Shown: positions 36,100 through 49,118 of the stretch, piece by piece | Layout: every line of letters begins with the position of its first letter | Numbering within the stretch: position 1 is the stretch's first letter | Assembly (NCBI GenBank): GCA_024138025.1 | Contig: JAMXBD010000719.1 | Location: forward strand, 310,001-374,000 | Source: Combretum micranthum | Lineage: Eukaryota > Streptophyta > Magnoliopsida > Myrtales > Combretaceae | Direction: 5' to 3' | Length of the DNA: 64,000 nucleotides | The notes under the pieces: generated by a model | What the model was told of the DNA's origin: nothing | Databases searched by the model: none | What the model saw: only the letters and a program-made list of their open reading frames with translations | Made by a program: the position numbers and the translations under genes

Positions 36100-37540
36100 T
36101 TCCTCAAAAAATCTTTTTATTCATCGCACCCCAAATGCCCATAGAGCAAAAGTGAATAGGCAGGCTTATATATGTCTATAACATATTGGATTCCAACCAA
36201 TTCTAGGCAAGATTAACGGCTGAGAAGAGCTGGGATCCTTTCTTCCTACATCAAAACTATTTCTCTTTTCAATTAGCCCTACCCCACCCCGAAATCCAAG
36301 TTCTTAGTTTTCCAAGTCAACTTTATTATGCTCACCTTATCCTTGTGTGTTAAATCTTTCAATTTCACTCCTCTCTCCTTTTGACTTCTATTTATACAGT
36401 CCCATCTCCCATGAAACCCAATGAATTTTCCTTCTTTCATTAGATGGTCCTCGCAAAAAGTCCCTTTCCATTCTTTCAATTGTGTTTGTGATGGGAACCA
36501 TCTGCAAGTACCCTTGCTAGCTTTGAATTTTCTTCTTTCTTCCATGCTTAGAAGTTTCGCATTCCAGCTTGCAAGCTTCTCCCCACTCTCTCTAATATGA
36601 AAATTCAGGTCCTTGACGGCGACGGCCAATTTTTATCCTTTCCTAATCGGCAAATTCGAGGATATCCCCATCCCATTTGGTGGGTCAATGTTAAAAACGT
36701 TCGCTATCTGCGCTTGGAGATTACGATTTATATTCTTAAAAAATACAATAAATGATTTCCTATGGTTTATTTTCTCGCCAGAGAGATTGCTAAATAAATC
36801 CAGGATGCCCTCCATAAATCTTGCATTTTGAACACTTACTTTTCTCATCAAGATGATGTCATTTGCAAAGAGCTTATGATAAAGGGTAACACGCATGCCC
36901 TTTAAAACAATTGGTTTCCACCAACCTTTGCTACAACAATAACGAATTACCCTACTTAAAATCTCCATGGCCAAGATAAAATTATATGACGAGATAGGAT
37001 CACGCTATTATAAGCCCCTGCTAACCATAAAAAGGTCCAGTGTAGCAACATTAAAAATCACTTCATAGTTGACCATTGCTAAACAAGATTCATTAAGCTT
37101 AATCCATGAATATGGGAAATTTTCAGTCTGCTGAGCACTTCTGACAAAATCCCGTTCCATATGATCATAAGTGTTATTGAGGTCTAATTTTAACACCATC
37201 CAACCTTGTTTTCCCTTTTTCTTGTCAAAAGCATACAAAATTTCTAGAAAAATCACCATATTATTAACTGTCGATCTTCTTGGTATAAAGCTTGCTTTCT
37301 CTAGCCTAATGAGCTCTACAAATAATGTCCCTACTCTATGCACAAGGTTTTTGTAAGCACTTGATAAATCATTATATGAAGATTGATTGGTCGGAAATCT
37401 CTTATCTTATTTGTAGCCACAACCTCTGAAATTAGCACAGTTGGTGTTTAGTTTAGCTCTTCTAGTATTCTTCTCAATCTAAAGGAACCCTTCATTTTGC
37501 CACACACTTTACCCCTTACAATCTCCTAACATTCCTAAAA
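36100..37540 (-). pseudogene. LINE (L1-type) reverse transcriptase relic
   Basis: Read from high to low coordinates across frameshifts: DFRPISLH-like near 37400, KASFIPRRSTVNN and GWMVLKLDLNNTYDHMERDFV (37008-37343), SRGL, then MAMEILSRVI, the active-site block HKLFANDIILM (FADD in intact elements, here FAND) and NLSGEKINHRKS (36633-36974). A region resembling the LINE domain after reverse transcriptase (SWNAKLLSMEERRK) follows at 36279-36629. The 5' end (endonuclease, ORF1) is missing, as usual for 5'-truncated LINEs. Non-functional. Confidence 0.8.
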
Positions 37541-40500
37541 AAATCTTGCATGGAAGCTGAAAAATAATATCTAGCATATTCAATTATATAATATAATAAC
37601 AATAATAAAGTACAAAAAAAAAAAGAGCCGCAAAAAATTGTGCATAAACCCATCACCTTGGCCAACTACCTTAAGGCCAATTAAAAGTTGATACATGTTA
37701 AGGATGATAGAAAATTTAACCAAAAAATGCTGAAAAAAAATCATTTTTGCAAATTCTCAGAAAGGGTAAGGATTCAAATAAAAGGAAAAAAAATGAGTTA
37801 ATAACATAAATAGAAAAGTAAGTAATCGTTGAGGATTAGAAGCGTACTTTACCTAATTAAAATTAAGGATAATATCACATATGGTATCTAAACTTTAGTC
37901 AATTTCTTAATTAACAATCTAAATCTTGAATTTGGTAATTGCAGTAGTAAATAAAATTTTTGAGAATGGTGACATTATTTGTACTAATTCCCATCATTAG
38001 TCATCTGCATAATTGGATTTTTTTTTTTTCCAAGAAGGATCTGATCATGCTCTAAGTATTTACTTTAATGACTATACTCCACCTAAAATACTTACCTAGC
38101 ACTTGAGTATTATGGTGACAACTCTAATCCTTTTTCTTCTTCATCCAGCCTCCTCTTTCTTCGCCTAATGCCCTAGCTCTAACAGATGTATTAAAAGTCA
38201 AGATGTTATTATCTACATTGATAAATATCATCAACTCTTTAAATAATGTGTTAAAAATCAAGATATACATTTGCTTTCTACCCAGTATTGTTCGTGAAAC
38301 TTTTTCTTTTTTTTCCCTAATTCAATAAAACTAAAAAAAAATGATTATCAAGAAAAAGAAAAATAAAATGTTAATGTGTTTTTGAAGTTTATGCAATATT
38401 TTAATTAATGCATTAGTTCTTTTGGGGTCTAAATACTTACAAAATATATAATGAAGGTGCTTAACATAATTCTAAAGGTTTTTCACCATTATAGGAAAGT
38501 TGTTATAAAATTTTGAAAGCTTCAAGAAGGACCCCATAAATTTTTTTCCTAATTTTTAAACAATATCATACTTAATTATTAATAAATAGATAATATTTAA
38601 GGTACCAAACGACACTTACAATTAGTTCACTTCGCTGTATGGAATGAGAGGGGAGTAGAATTCTAATTCAGTAAGATTGTAATAGGATTATAATAACTAT
38701 TATAATATTCACTTTGTATAAATAAGAAAAAAAATAATTATTGGACTAAAACATAAAATATTTATAATACAATTTGTCTTTATCACAAAGAGATAATAAT
38801 TATATAGGTAATATTCTTAAGATAGAGGTATTGATGACAAAGTTGGAAAATAAATTATTGAATAACAATTCATAGGTATGGGGATATAAATTGTTATTCA
38901 TCATTTTACGAAATAGTAATGCATTATAAATTGTCATTTTCCTCATATGAACACAGTAATAATAACTTTTCGTTGAACAGAGCATCTATTGATATTAACT
39001 TAATGGGCTATTATAGATCTAAAATGAAGGACTTCAAATGAAGCAAAAAGGTAAGGGGACAAATCTTTAAGGAGTTGATATGGCACTTGGGACTCTAAAT
39101 GAGGTCCTTACCATTATACATATTCTAAGGAATAGAATGAATGTAGAAGTTTCTTAGGTTGTAATTCTTTTTTTGCCCGATTATGTTGTAATTCACACTA
39201 CTTCGTATTCTGTGTGGATACCATAACACCATTTTTGGTTCACTGGAATAGAATGAAGCTGGAATGAAATAACAATTCTTTTGTTTTTGGATTAAAGATA
39301 TTTTTGGAAAAATATATGCTTTTGAGAACGAATAGCAATTCCTCTAATGAATGGAAGGAATAAGGATTTCTTGTCTATTCCATATTATACGAAATAGCAT
39401 TTCTTATGATAGAATTTGCTACAAACCAAATGAAGGAATAGGTATTCCGCAGTAATAAAGGCAGAATATCTATTTCATTCCTATCAATCAAACATGTTGT
39501 AAGTGAAGTGTGATGATTACATTGATGGCTTAGGAACATGGTAGCAAATTACTAGTCAAAAGAGCTAACTAAACAGGATGGCAATGGACTAAAATAGATA
39601 CATCATGACCCCAACCTCAGAACATCCAATAAAGTATTGAAATTGATAATGCCAAATTTCAGATAGTTGATTATCAATTGAATTAACATTTAGATATTAA
39701 ATAACATGTAATAAAGATGAGAAGCAAGAAAAGTATACGTGCTACATTAGAATAGATACTTCGTCAACATATTTGATACAATGATATTTAAGTGACTACC
39801 ATAGTTTTATGATGCTAATATTGTAATACTAAAATAATCGAACTTAATTATGTAGATTCTGTCACCTTAGAGAGTCGGATTCGAAAATATTGGGCTCAAA
39901 GCCCGCCCTCTATGGACTTATTTATATGTTATGAATACCACTTTAAATAATTGCAAAAATAAATTTATGCCAGATCTTAATTTCTATAGTCTTATTACTT
40001 GTGAATCTAAGTGGCATATTACTTTTGTCTAATCTCATTTTGTTATTGTACATGCTAAAAAAGAAAGAAAAAATCGAGTTATAAAACTTCTTATAGTTTG
40101 ATTGGTGGATCCTTCAGTAAGCCCCCTTCTCATCAACATTCAACAATGAGGAACTCCTTACTCAAATCTTATGCCAAATCTCTGGACTAATTTACGCCTA
40201 GCATGATGAAGAAGCATTTAAATAGGAAAAAGAAAACTCTCATTGTTGAATGACTTTTGTCACATCTTTAGGTATACCATAATTCTCACCTTTTATGCAA
40301 CTCCAAAAGTTTAATATTTTAATTCCCAAACTCTTGCAACTGAAAAGAATCCTTTTAAGAATCTTACCCTTCATTCCTTTCAAGAATGTTACCCTCCATT
40401 TTAATTTTCAAACTTATGGATGGAAGGGGAAAGGAGGAGAGAGAAAAACAGAAAATATTTGGAATCAAAAGAAAGGTTTATAGTGTGGAAAAAAATGGTG

Positions 40501-40659
40501 AATTCATATTGTTTTATTTCATTGTGTCTATAATAGAGCGATGACATCACATGGAAGCATTTGAAAGTATTTTATATTTCATGATTGTACACCCACATCA
40601 TACAAATATCATAAATCAAGAGAATATGGTACAACTATGTAACAAGACTTTTTTGGTTA
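37541..40659. other. AT-rich intergenic DNA, possible small MITEs
   Basis: No coding exon recognised. 38620-39000 and 39220-39500 contain repeated GGAATAGAATG / CATTCCTATC-type motifs in opposite orientations that could be degenerate fold-back MITEs, but ends and target duplications are unclear. Confidence 0.35.
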
Positions 40660-40671
40660 AGGATGAGATTA

Positions 40672-41136
40672 ACGTTGTGTTTAGAATGGAGGAAGTCAAG
40701 TAAAACCAACGAAAGGTAAGGGAAATAAAGTAAAATTATTGTGTTTAGTTATTTAGGTTGCAGCGGAAATGTAATGATTTGAACGGAAATGGGAGGAAGA
40801 TGGAGTTCTAAAATTTTCCATCCAGTTTTGGACAAAAATCTACTAAAAGTAGAAGAAAGTAACTAAAATAATGAAAACACTCCTAAAGCAAATTAAAAAA
40901 CAAACAAAGTAAGGGATATTTTTGTCTATTACATGTCTCATTTCCCCTCATTTCATTTATCATTCTAACCAAACAACATCCAAGACAAAAATTTCATTCC
41001 ATTTCCTTTAATTTCCATCTTATAAATCCAAACAAAAAATAAAAAACAATATTTCCTGTCATTTCATTTCCCCTCTTTTCCTTTCTATACATTTTGCTCC
41101 ATTTCTACTTTCAAAAGAATAGCCAAACATACTGTA
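40672..41136. mobile_element. Possible MITE (~465 bp)
   Basis: The left end ACGTTGTGTTTAGA and the complement of the right end ACAGTATGTTTGGC form a rough inverted pair. Inside, GTGTTTAGTT and AACCAAACAACA, and runs of CATTTCCCCTCATTT against GGAAATGGGAGG, suggest a fold-back. Target duplication not identified. Confidence 0.4.
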
Positions 41137-42054
41137 AGTACTAAAAGGAAAAAAGAAATAAAATTGGATAAAAGAATTTCAAATAAGATTTATTTGTTCA
41201 TTTGGTTTAATAATTAATTATATATATGTTTTCTTTATTGCCAGCTACTTTTAAAAATTATAGTTTTGAGAGAGGACTTGAGCCTGGTCCGATTGAGATA
41301 TCAATGTTCATACTACTAGGCGGGGCTTGTTAGAATTGTTGTTTTGGTAACCAAATCAATTTTGAACTGATACAGATACGATACTAATGAAAAATTGACA
41401 GTTTTACTCATAAATTGATCAAACTAAACCGTTACCGATAATGAACCATTATCGAACAAATATTGATCCAATACAGATAAAAATGTAACAATCCAAACAT
41501 GCATTGTCAATAAAATTGCAATTTTTAAACAATAGAATAGAATAATAACATGACTTGACCCTTTGATTAGGTCCAAAGGTAAATATGAAAATATGTTGGA
41601 AAGGATTAAGAATATTTACTCCTTCACTGTAAGGGAATTGTAATTTTTTATTTATTGTTGTGAGATTTAATTAATTTTAACATAGCAAACATAGTAATAA
41701 CTTTATATGAAGAAGTACTTATTCTATTCCTTTCATCACCCATGTGAAATCAATTAAACATATTGATCATGAACATTGTATTGGTGCTAAGACAATTTTG
41801 CAATTTGGTGTAGGTTATTGAACAAATGTATTGAATTGGGGTCTTTAGATTAATGATTTACTATTACCATCAATATATTGGCTTTATTTGAGATTAATGA
41901 TTTTTCAACTTTGCTATGAAATGCTATGATTAGAAGAAGCACAACTTCTTAAGGAAAGATATACTGATGTGCTTTATAATAACTCGTATAATGGTCATAT
42001 ATCTTGTTTAAGAAGATATTAATATGATGATGTACAAATGATAAAAACTTTTGA
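41137..42054. other. AT-rich intergenic DNA, nothing recognised
   Basis: No coding exon, LTR end or inverted repeat that I can support. Confidence 0.4.
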
Positions 42055-42400
42055 ATAAGTGATGAAAAATTCTAAAACTGATATTTTTGGATTCCCTATA
42101 TTTTTACGAGTCTATTAGTATTAACGGAATATTTTTTTTCCATCTGCTATACCGGGGCATAGTTTTTGAAAACTGATCTCGTTCGGATCCGAAAGATACT
42201 AGAAATTCATGAATTTGATATTTTCAAGCTTCCTTATATTATTACAAACTATTATCAACAATTATTTTCATTTCATTGTTTAGGGCTTAAGAGCACGGGA
42301 TTGCCGAATCTTAAACACTAGGGTTTGTTGTAAGGTTTGTTGACTTTTAGGGTTCCAGTTTGACTTCTGGTTTTGTTGAGTTATTCGTGAGATCATAAAA
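42055..42400 (-). repeat. Inverted copy of part of the solo LTR (gypsy LTR fragment)
   Basis: Matches the reverse complement of 2690-3015: TTTTTGAAAACTGATC, TTCGGATCCGAAAGA and TTGACTTTTAGGGTT occur in the same order. It is thus a fragment of the same LTR family in opposite orientation. The stretch 42780-42866, ending GGGGTTTACA, may be a further related piece. Confidence 0.7.
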
Positions 42401-43112
42401 TTCTGGAGTTTTGCCCATATTATATTTTTAGTTCAACGTCAATGGTTTATTTCATTTTATTTGTCATTATTTAATATTTTTCAATTCTCAGGATCATTTA
42501 ACCGAGTCTAGGATTATGGGTTGACTTAGTTTAACTTTTGGTAAAAATTGAATTTTTTTTTTCTACAATTCACCAAAGGATTTAAGGTCTTATTATTTTG
42601 TTGTTGAGTGTTATTTGGATATATCGTCTTGATTTGCGTATTAAGAATCGAATAGATGATTTGATTGATGTACGGATGTTGAATCAACCGATAGTTGAAT
42701 TTTCTACTTTGTTTTGAGGGTTCTCTTTTTCTCAAGATTAAAAATTCTCGTGTTTAACCTTATTTAGAATTTGGTTTTAACTTGGGTCGATTTTTAGGGT
42801 TTCGGTTTTGGTGTTAGACTTCTTGGATTATTTTGTAAGAATTATGAAAATTTCAGGGGTTTACATTATCAAACTCCCCTCTTTAGTACTTAATCCACTT
42901 CTGGAACCCTACTTCTTTTGTTTGGCGACTCATAAGTACTCTCGTGCATATTTGTATTTCTAGGACACTAAGATTACTTGTTTGCCAATTTAAAACTTAG
43001 TCAAACTTAATTTGTGTTTGTTGCATTAGCCTAGACATGCATGACATATGTGTATGTGTTTGATTATTATGTACTGGGTTTTGCCGCTCACTTTTCATTA
43101 TTTCAAGTATCG

Positions 43113-43926
43113 AGAGTGATCACTTCATGGACTTTCAAGAAATTGTTCGTTTGCATAGGACAATTGTTTCTTATAGGAATACAAAGTTCTTAAGCTACTT
43201 TTGGAGGACCTTGTGGTGTAAGTTAGGAACTAAATTATTGTTTTCTACTACTTGCCATCCACAGTCTGATGGTCAAACTAAAGTAGTAAATAGGACATTA
43301 TCGACATTGTTAAGGGCTATTATAAAGAAGAACATCAAACTATAGGAGGAGTATTTACCACATGTTGAGTTTGCTTATAACCGTACCATTCATTCTACTA
43401 CTAAGTATTCACCATTTGAGATTGTGTATGGTTGTAATCCGTTGACTCCATTGGATTTGTTGCCTTTACCTGTTTCTGAATTTGTTAATTTAGATAGTAA
43501 AAAGAAAGCGGAGTTTGTTAAGCAGATTCATGAAAAGGTTAGGATTAACATTGAAAGGCATACTGAATAGTATGCTAAGCAAGCTAACAAAGGACGACGT
43601 CAGATGGTATTTAAACTCGGTGATTGGGTTTGGTTATATATGCGAAAGGAACAATTTCCTGAGCAAAGACGTTCCAAGTTGCTTCCAAGAGGCGATGGTC
43701 CTTTTCAGGTCCTAGAGCGCATCAATGACAATGCTTACAAGCTTAATCTACGAGGTGAGTATTTTGTAAGTGCTACATTTAATGTTTCTGATCTGAGTCC
43801 TTTTGATGCAGGTGATGAAGATTTAGGGACAAATCCTTCTCAAGAGGAAAGGAATGATGAGAACGTCAGTCGTAGATCAAGAATAGACCTGCTTATGATG
43901 TCACCTGGACCCGCTTCAAGGACTTA
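43113..43926 (+). pseudogene. Ty3/gypsy integrase C-terminal relic
   Basis: Reads as the second half of a gypsy integrase: [113 protein letters not shown]. The catalytic Asp (SDR in intact proteins) is Tyr in SYR, and the catalytic Glu (GQTE) is Lys in GQTK. Stops occur at 43342 and 43568. No reverse transcriptase or gag is found upstream, so only the 3' end of an element remains, on the plus strand, followed by LTR-like DNA. This family differs from the gypsy element at 26761-32533. Confidence 0.82.
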
Positions 43927-44640
43927 GGCTAAGCGATTCAAAGAAGCACTCAACGGTTTGGTTCGAACAGTTCTGGAGGAGTTGCACACCATCTCGGATG
44001 ATCCTAAACTAATCAATATCATCAAAACAAGCTCGGGAATGAACCAAATCATGAATCAAGCAAATTGGGGAAAAACTAGACTTTACACCACCAGCCTACT
44101 TGATTGAAGACGGCTTAGAAAACGTCAAATTCAAACAACTTATGCTAGATTACTCAACGATGCCGACCTTGAAGCTTATGCCATTGGCGTAGGGACTTAA
44201 GCCGCCGGCCTTTTATGCCGATGTAAACTAGAAGTTGCTCTCGGATTTTAATTCCAATTTAAGGCCGCCAGCTTTTGTTATGTAACAGTTTTTTTTTTAT
44301 TTGTCTTTTAGTTTTCCTTCATATGGTTATATAAACTCATTTAGGTTATATGAACAAAATCAGAATGCATTTTATGAAAATTAAGAGAATTTCTCTTTGG
44401 TTCTTGAAGAAACTAACTCTAAACTATCAGATTTGATCCGTGGCGTTCGCTTCCGACTTATCAATCGAGATTTCCATCTTTCAATTGTGGCGTCTTCACT
44501 TTATACCAAGGTTCTTATCTCTTTATAGACAACTGGTCGCGGTCTCCATACAAACACAGACGGTCTTGGGAATTGAAATCAAACAGATTGATATTGGGTT
44601 TTGTCGATAGATTGGTGTAGTTCATATCAGTAATCTTTTG
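43927..44640 (+). repeat. 3' flank and LTR remnant of the integrase relic
   Basis: Continues the degenerate C-terminal tail to about 44080, then LTR-like DNA with a TATATAAACTC promoter motif (44328-44338) and a leader-like stretch around GTGGCGTTCGCTTCCGACTT. Ends not resolved. Confidence 0.4.
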
Positions 44641-45122
44641 GTTAATTATATAAGACCACTCTATTGCTCACAAAGCCAGGTCGATAATTATGATAATGAT
44701 CAAAAGCACATTAAAATGATAGATTGGGTGATTTTGTTTTACTGTTCTATTCGATGTTAGTGACTAGAGAGTTGTTCCTTTTGAAAGTATTTATCCCATG
44801 AGCCTCTTTTAGGACCTCAAATTTACATGTCGACCATTTTCTTCTCAAAATTTTCTAGGTCATTGATATCTATTACTCTTTATTCGTTTTTTAATGATAA
44901 AAACTCATAACTTTCCCTACTATTTGTGTGAGGGAAGATATTTCTTCAAGTTCAGACTTAGGATAGAATTATGGAACTTATGTTCTTGATATGCCATTGC
45001 CTTCATTACTTTGGTCATAGGAAAATTCTTTTATTAGGTAGAAGATATCATAAAGTATAATGAACACAGGGTTCCAATCAAAAGGTTATGTAGAAAGCCA
45101 AATATTATACACATTGAGAATG

Positions 45123-45650
45123 TGTTAGGGTGTAAGTGTGAGAATCCCACATGAAAAGTATAGGACTTGTGCTCATTAACCCATTGCCTTAGGGGTTTGG
45201 GTTATAGATGGTGTCAAAAGCCTGTTTGTATAATCCTTCACAAAGTCCATTGGATTTCTTCCTATTGAAGGCATAATTCAGACCGTAACAATTGGTATTA
45301 GAGCCTGGTTCAGTTAGGTAAATCCCATGGTTAGCTCACCATATGGAAAGAAAAGCTTTGTGGTATGATTCATTTATAAAACCCATGTTGAGTAAGCTAC
45401 TCACAAAGCGGGTTTAGTGGAGTCAATTTGATAAGCTCTTGTGGGGGAGTAACCTATCCCATTATGAAGACTCACACTTGAGGGGTAGATTGTTAGGGTG
45501 CAAGTGTGAGAATCCCACATGGGAAATATGAAACTTGTGTGAAGAGTTTATAAGAGAAAAGACCCATTAACCAATTGTCCTAAGGTTTTAGGTTATAGAT
45601 AGTGTCAAAAGCCCATTGGATTTCTCCCCATTAAAGGCATACTTCATAAA
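45123..45650 (+). mobile_element. TRIM (miniature LTR retrotransposon)
   Basis: Two direct ~160-bp LTRs (45123-45290 and 45491-~45650), both starting TGTTAGGGTG and carrying GTGTGAGAATCCCACAT. A primer-binding site TGGTATTAGAGCC lies 2 bp inside the left LTR (45293-45305), one mismatch from the initiator tRNA-Met site TGGTATCAGAGCC. A purine tract (GAGGGGTAGA) sits just before the right LTR. The interior is only ~200 bp and non-coding. The right LTR lacks its last ~10 bp or has diverged there, and I found no target duplication. Such elements move only with proteins supplied by others. Confidence 0.88.
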
Positions 45651-47149
45651 AGATCTGACTTTTTCCTCTTACAAATGCAATAACAAACATATAACAATAA
45701 ATAGAAAAAAAAATCAACACTATGATTTAACGTGGAAAACCCAATGTGGGAAAAACCACAGGACTAGCAGCAGACAATTTCTTCCACTATAAATAATATA
45801 ATGGGATTATAACAAGTTTTCCTCACTAGATTTGTTTAGTGGATCTCACAATTTTTCACCATAACTAGTGGATTACAAACAAGAAGAAGACTTTCTTCTA
45901 GAGTTTCTCACTTTAGGATTTCCCTTATTTTCTCTCTCTCTCTCTAGATCTCTCTATCTAGGTTTGAGAAGAGGTACATACAAACCCTAGGACAAAAAGG
46001 AGAATATATATGCAACAATACAAGGAAAACCAATAGCTAATCAAGGCTGGCACGAGACAATTAAAGGCTAGCTTGTATATTTAATGTAGGCCGGCAGCCT
46101 TTAACTCCAATTGCAGGTGTACAGCAATTTCATCCCCTTTGTTTTATAAAAATCTCCTTATTTCAAGTCCTCTTCCAAGTATATGTCTTATACTTAGGAT
46201 ACCCTTGATTTGAATGTTCTCTAAATATATATACACATATATAAATAACTATATATTTAAGATCTCTTCGTTTAAAGCATGCTGGTCCAATTCCTGCTTT
46301 GATTTGAAATTTTTCTAAATATATATCTGACATATATTTAGGTTCTCTTTGATTATAGACCTATATGAGTTGGATCTACAACGCCAACATAATGTTATGA
46401 GGAAAAGTTTTAGAAATTAGCAGCCAATTCTTCTCAAGGAATTAGGTAGTTTTCGATAAGAGATTCACAAAATAGATTCAAAGGATATTGAGTACTTTGT
46501 TTATGAACCAATGTTGATATCTTCAACTTAGGTTGTCATCCGTATTAATGGTTGCCTTTTCCACCACCAATAAAGATACACTTTATTTCTCCAACTATTA
46601 TTCTTGTTAATTTTTTAGTAAAAGAATTCAAATACCTTTTCTATGGTGTAATATCATCCTTTGTGAAATGATGGTTTTATGTTGTTATGCTACTTTGAAA
46701 CTAATGGCTTGTGTCTATTATGGTATGCATGAATAGAATGTCATACTAAATTTCTTTTAATTCAATTAAGGTAGTGATTTTCTCCACAAATAGTGTGCAG
46801 CTGGAACCAAGAGCCTTTTCGTTGAGTAATTGATTATTATCATTTATGCACCATTAGAACCTAGGAGACATCTTTTTTATTAGTATTTCCCCCCTTTATT
46901 TGTGTTTTCGATAGTAAATATGAAAATGGAAATGATTGAAAAGGACTGTAAGCTATCTAAACATAACTCTTTACATAGCCTTTATAGTTGTCATACACTT
47001 TCGACCATGTATGAAGCCGAAGGAGAAGTGGCCACAATGCCTAGAGAACATAAAAACTTAAGTTAGACGAAGGGACATGTGTACTTAACTTAACATGTTG
47101 TACACAACTCTAACCACAAAAAAAAAAAAAAATGAAGAAGAAGAGAGAC
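45651..47149. other. Intergenic DNA, possible LTR relic
   Basis: No coding exon recognised. ATTTAACGTGGAAAACCC followed by GGGAAAAACCACAGG near 45725-45765 is a motif often seen at retrotransposon ends in plants, but no paired end was found. Confidence 0.35.
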
Positions 47150-49118
47150 TAACTAAAAAATCAAAGCCTTACGATGGCTATGTATATAAAAATTAAAAAA
47201 AACCCATAGCCATATGATGGATTTGTTCGTCTAAAAGTAACAATCTTCCCATTGAATGCTTCTCATATGTTATTCTCCAAATAGTCTAACTTCACATAAT
47301 TTTGAAAGTATGTCTTTACCCAATGGCAAAAATCTACTTCCTTCATCGTAGCATAAGCAGTAGGAGAATGTGATTGTAAAATTTCCATGTTTCAATAGAA
47401 ATATGCCACGTTGTACTCTTTACACATGCCTAAAATACCCCATTTAACTTTCTTGATGGAAAAGATGCTCTCCAATTCGTATTCAAGTGTCTAACATAGT
47501 AACGATGTTCGCTTTTGCTGAAATGGATCTTCATAGCATCGATAAAATCCCTGAAACAAGTTAGAAAACATGAATTAAGTCACAAATAAGATAGTAACTA
47601 TAAAAGTAACTTTCAATTCATCCCTTTACCCTCTAGTGATCACTGACGAAGGTCCATCCCTCACCCATGTCTATGATACAGAGCTCAAATTTCAACAACC
47701 TAAGAAACCACTGCCAATTATCCTTATTCTCCACCTAACTACTGCCCATGCAATTAGGTACATTCCATTGTTGGTGTCTCGCCCAACTCCCACAATAACT
47801 GGTATTTGCAATGACTTGTCAAAAAGGAAGCATTTACTCTAATTATCAAACGACATCCCTGTAGGAAGCCTCCCCTACAAGCCTTAAAGCACAAATACAT
47901 GCGAATGAAGTCAAATTTCTATCCATCATCAGACTGGTTAAACTCAAGAATAGCTATAGTGTTACTTCATTTCAATTCCTCCACATAATCTCACAAATGT
48001 TCATACTTTTCCACACAATCACACTTCAATTACACTAATACCCTCTCATGAGTCCTCTTGGCCTTGCTCACAGTAGTATACAAGCCTAATTAATTCTTGA
48101 CTAGGTACTTGGGCTCACCTTGTTGAATCCCTGGAGTTGATGTGATTATATCCCAATACTCATCAGCGAGCCGTTTAAAAGTTGCTTTTTGTTCTTGTAA
48201 ATCCATCGACGCACATGCTTTGGTTCACATGCTGTTACTAGCAACTCTCTAATGCTTTGGTCTAATAATGCCATTATATTCCACCGAGTACCTACTATCT
48301 TTACACTTGGCTTTAACCCTTTTTGCACTTTTTCTTTGGAAGTATACATATTATTGTTCTAGGATTGAGTGCTGTACTACAACCTTCTTGAATTGATATG
48401 CATCTTCAAAAACCATTTCAATAGAAAATACAGGAATCTTTGTAGACTCATCAAATAAGGGAAATTGATTTGATTGCCTCCAGACTTCACAGGCTTTCTT
48501 ATATTGTGATTTACAACATTCATCATCTCTATGCTTGTTGTCGTCATATGAATATTTGTTTTGTGAGTCATCATCAAAGTTAGCATAATCTGTGTCATCA
48601 TCCCCATCAGTGACTATATCCCTATCTGTTACCATGCGTTCATTGCTATTAACACCTACATAACCACCATGCTTAGTCATTCCCTCAATGTTTTCACTCA
48701 TGTTTGTCTCACTCCATCAAACATAGTCTTCAAGCCAATGTCAACATTTGCTAACTCAAGAGGCTCCTCCCAGCATAGTGGCAATGGGTTAAAATGCTCC
48801 TCAAAATTGTAGGAGTCATGTTTAACTAAAATCTCCTCAACTTTTCTGATAAGGAAGTCTTGCATGAAATTTGCATAGTTGGAGTGGTTATTGGTCAACA
48901 TGTAAGAACCAATATATGAATAGGTTTATAAAAAGTCCCTGTCACGTCATCTCATTGAAGCCCCTTTTCGTATGTCTTTCAGCAAATCAGAATAGATAAC
49001 TTGATTAATTCTTACATAGACCATCAATAAATGATCCCCCCACATGCTTTATATGTGAGCCTTCACTAACAAAGCACCCTCCATGATTAACTGCAACAAG
49101 AACATTGTTTTCTGCCAT
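47150..49118 (-). pseudogene. MuDR-type (MULE) transposase pseudogene
   Basis: Starts at ATG 49116-49118 (MAENNVLVAVNHGGCF ... HIKHVGGSFIDGL), a typical N-terminus of plant MULE transposases. An acidic linker and SIEMVFEDAYQFKKVVVQHSI follow (48351-48701), then CEPKHVRRWIYKNKK (48146-48349). Below 48150 come ATFKRLADEYWDIITSTPG, then the core (NQSDDG, FIRMYLCFKACRGGF, YLIAWAVV) across several stops. A GT..AG intron (47551-47629) is still recognisable, after which GFYRCYEDPFQQKR and EAFNGKIV close the core. At least eight stops or shifts make it a pseudogene. It belongs to a different MULE lineage from the element at 53999-60933. Terminal repeats were not found. Confidence 0.8.

Noticed and set aside
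45720..45770. Retrotransposon-end motif as a second LTR element next to the TRIM
   Set aside because: Only one end-like motif was found, with no partner repeat or primer site.
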